Below, one piece after another: positions 63,094 through 64,000 of a stretch of DNA of 64,000 nucleotides. Both the position numbers and the translations under genes were made by a program. Position 1 is the first letter of the stretch. Every line of letters starts with the position of its first letter. Source of the stretch: Streptomyces sp. Tu6071 (lineage in GTDB: Bacteria; Actinomycetota; Actinomycetes; Streptomycetales; Streptomycetaceae); NCBI RefSeq assembly GCF_000213055.1, contig NZ_CM001165.1, forward strand, positions 2,193,445-2,257,444, read 5' to 3'. The notes under the pieces are model-generated. The model saw only the letters and a list, made by a program, of their open reading frames with translations, was not told the origin of the DNA and made no database searches.

Positions 63094-63666
63094 ATGGTCC
63101 ATCTGACCCGTATCTACACGCGCACCGGCGACAAGGGCACGACGGCGCTCGGCGACATGTCCCGTACCGCCAAGACCGATCCCCGTATCGCCGCCTACGC
63201 GGACGCGAACGAGGCGAACGCCGCGCTCGGCACGGCGCTCGCGCTCGGGCGGCTCGACGCGGACGTCGCGGCGGTCCTGACGCGGGTGCAGAACGACCTC
63301 TTCGACGTGGGCGCCGACCTGTGCACGCCGGTCGTCGAGAACCCCGCGCACCCTCCGTTGCGCGTCGAGCAGGCGTACGTCGACCGTCTCGAAGCGGACT
63401 GCGACCGCTTCCTCGCCCCGCTCCCGAAGCTCGACAGCTTCATCCTGCCGGGCGGCACCCCCGGCGCGGCGCTGCTGCACCAGGCGTGCACGGTGGTGCG
63501 GCGCGCGGAGCGCTCGACGTGGGCGGCGCTGGAGGCGTACGGCGAGACGATGAACCCGCTCACGGCGACGTACCTCAACCGCCTCTCCGACCTGCTCTTC
63601 ATCCTGGCGCGGGCGGCGAACACGGAGCACGGCGACGTGCTGTGGGTGCCGGGCGGGGAGCGCTAG
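63094..63666 (+). CDS. pduO: PduO-type ATP:cob(I)alamin adenosyltransferase
   Basis: A 190-residue adenosyltransferase that attaches the 5'-deoxyadenosyl group to cob(I)alamin, making coenzyme B12. It begins with the ATP-binding RIYTRTGDKGTTALGD and has the conserved RAERSTWAAL and YLNRLSDLLFILARAAN near the end. PduO-type trimers are expected. It would supply adenosylcobalamin to methylmalonyl-CoA and related mutases or to ribonucleotide reductase. The message appears leaderless. No cobalamin genes are adjacent. Confidence 0.93.
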   Translation: MVHLTRIYTRTGDKGTTALGDMSRTAKTDPRIAAYADANEANAALGTALALGRLDADVAAVLTRVQNDLFDVGADLCTPVVENPAHPPLRVEQAYVDRLEADCDRFLAPLPKLDSFILPGGTPGAALLHQACTVVRRAERSTWAALEAYGETMNPLTATYLNRLSDLLFILARAANTEHGDVLWVPGGER

Positions 63667-63721
63667 GGGCCGTCGTCACCTCCCCGTCGTCGCCCGGAGG
63701 AGCGAGTCCGGCGCGTTCGCT

Positions 63722-63727
63722 TACGCT
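63722..63727 (+). promoter_or_regulatory. -10 box TACGCT, 6 bases before the last TetR ATG (leaderless)
   Basis: TACGCT fits TAnnnT, 6 bases before ATG 63734, with no ribosome-binding site. Confidence 0.55.
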
Positions 63728-63733
63728 GGACGC

Positions 63734-64000
63734 ATGCCTCGTGGAATCACCGCCAAGGGTCTCGCGACCCGACACCGCATCGTGGAGCACGCGGCGGAGC
63801 TGGTGCGGGAGCACGGGACGGGCGGGACGGCGCTGGAGGACGTCCGGCACGCGGCCGGGGTCAGCAGCAGCCAGCTCTTCCACTACTTCCCCGAGGGCAA
63901 GTCCGAACTGCTCCTCGCCGTGGCCCGCCGGGCGGGCGAGCAGATCCTGCTCGACCAGGAGCCCCAGCTGAGCGCGCTCGCCGAGGGCGGCTCCTGGCGC
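63734..64000 (+). CDS. TetR-family regulator, cut by window end
   Basis: The frame from ATG 63734 stays open for 89 codons to the last base, so the 3' end is outside the window. The visible part is the TetR DNA-binding domain: GLATRHRIVEHAAELVREHG, TALEDVRHAAGVSSSQLFHYF and the start of the ligand domain. The message looks leaderless. Target unknown; it follows the adenosyltransferase by 67 bases. Confidence 0.85.
   Translation, partial: MPRGITAKGLATRHRIVEHAAELVREHGTGGTALEDVRHAAGVSSSQLFHYFPEGKSELLLAVARRAGEQILLDQEPQLSALAEGGSWR

Overview
The window is a stretch of actinomycete chromosome, almost certainly from a Streptomyces. GC content is very high, with strong G/C at third codon positions. 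GTG starts are common and several genes look leaderless. The gene content includes diagnostic families: GlgE-pathway genes, the coiled-coil cytoskeletal pair Scy/FilP, the mismatch endonuclease NucS and an AbsC-like MarR regulator. From memory, the order follows the S. coelicolor core chromosome from about SCO5441 down to SCO5380. This is recollection, not a search. No tRNA, rRNA, CRISPR, prophage or insertion sequence was seen.

Layout: (1) 1-3.5 kb holds the end of the GlgE alpha-glucan operon (partial maltokinase, glgB). (2) 3.6-9.2 kb holds a lipoprotein, a HelD/HelR-type RNA polymerase remodelling helicase, thioredoxin with a frameshifted MerR gene, a small membrane protein and a nitrilase-family amidohydrolase. 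(3) 9.4-17 kb holds a secreted GH92 mannosidase, then DctA divergent from a CitA/CitB-type two-component system, and a SnoaL-like protein. (4) 17.1-23.7 kb is central carbon metabolism: pfkA divergent from pta-ackA, followed by pyk. (5) 23.7-29.1 kb holds a DUF6230/DUF6114/low-complexity secreted-protein cluster, a cysteine-less thioredoxin-TPR protein and a TetR regulator. (6) 29.3-35.5 kb is a more variable regulatory block: MmyB-like XRE regulator/SDR, two DUF3817 membrane proteins, MarR, MFS exporter/ArsR pair and a thiamine-binding-like protein. (7) 35.8-39.5 kb holds three overlapping AIM24-family genes, the AbsC-like MarR regulator and an SDR. (8) 39.7-43.4 kb holds an OmpR-type two-component system divergent from a secreted PepSY protein, and a DoxX-like membrane protein. 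(9) 43.5-54.6 kb holds a thiolase, scy, filP and two paralogous ABC exporter modules. (10) 54.7-64 kb holds a small zinc-binding protein, an LLM flavin enzyme, an SCO5389-family protein, nucS, a large membrane-tethered STAND-like ATPase, a STAS antagonist, 3-hydroxyacyl-CoA dehydrogenase, a PduO-type adenosyltransferase, and a TetR gene cut by the window end.

The genes work together as glycogen/glucan synthesis, the lower glycolysis and acetate-overflow branch (Pfk, Pyk, Pta, AckA), dicarboxylate uptake under its own sensor, and polar growth (Scy/FilP). The least ordinary observations are the frameshifted merR upstream of trxA, a 29-codon leader ORF coupled to the second ABC ATPase, chained mini-ORFs before pta, operator-like palindromes upstream of DUF6230 and the TetR gene, a phased CTTCAGG repeat between the PepSY gene and its two-component system, and an interspersed repeat that supplies the C-terminus and stop codon of dctA.
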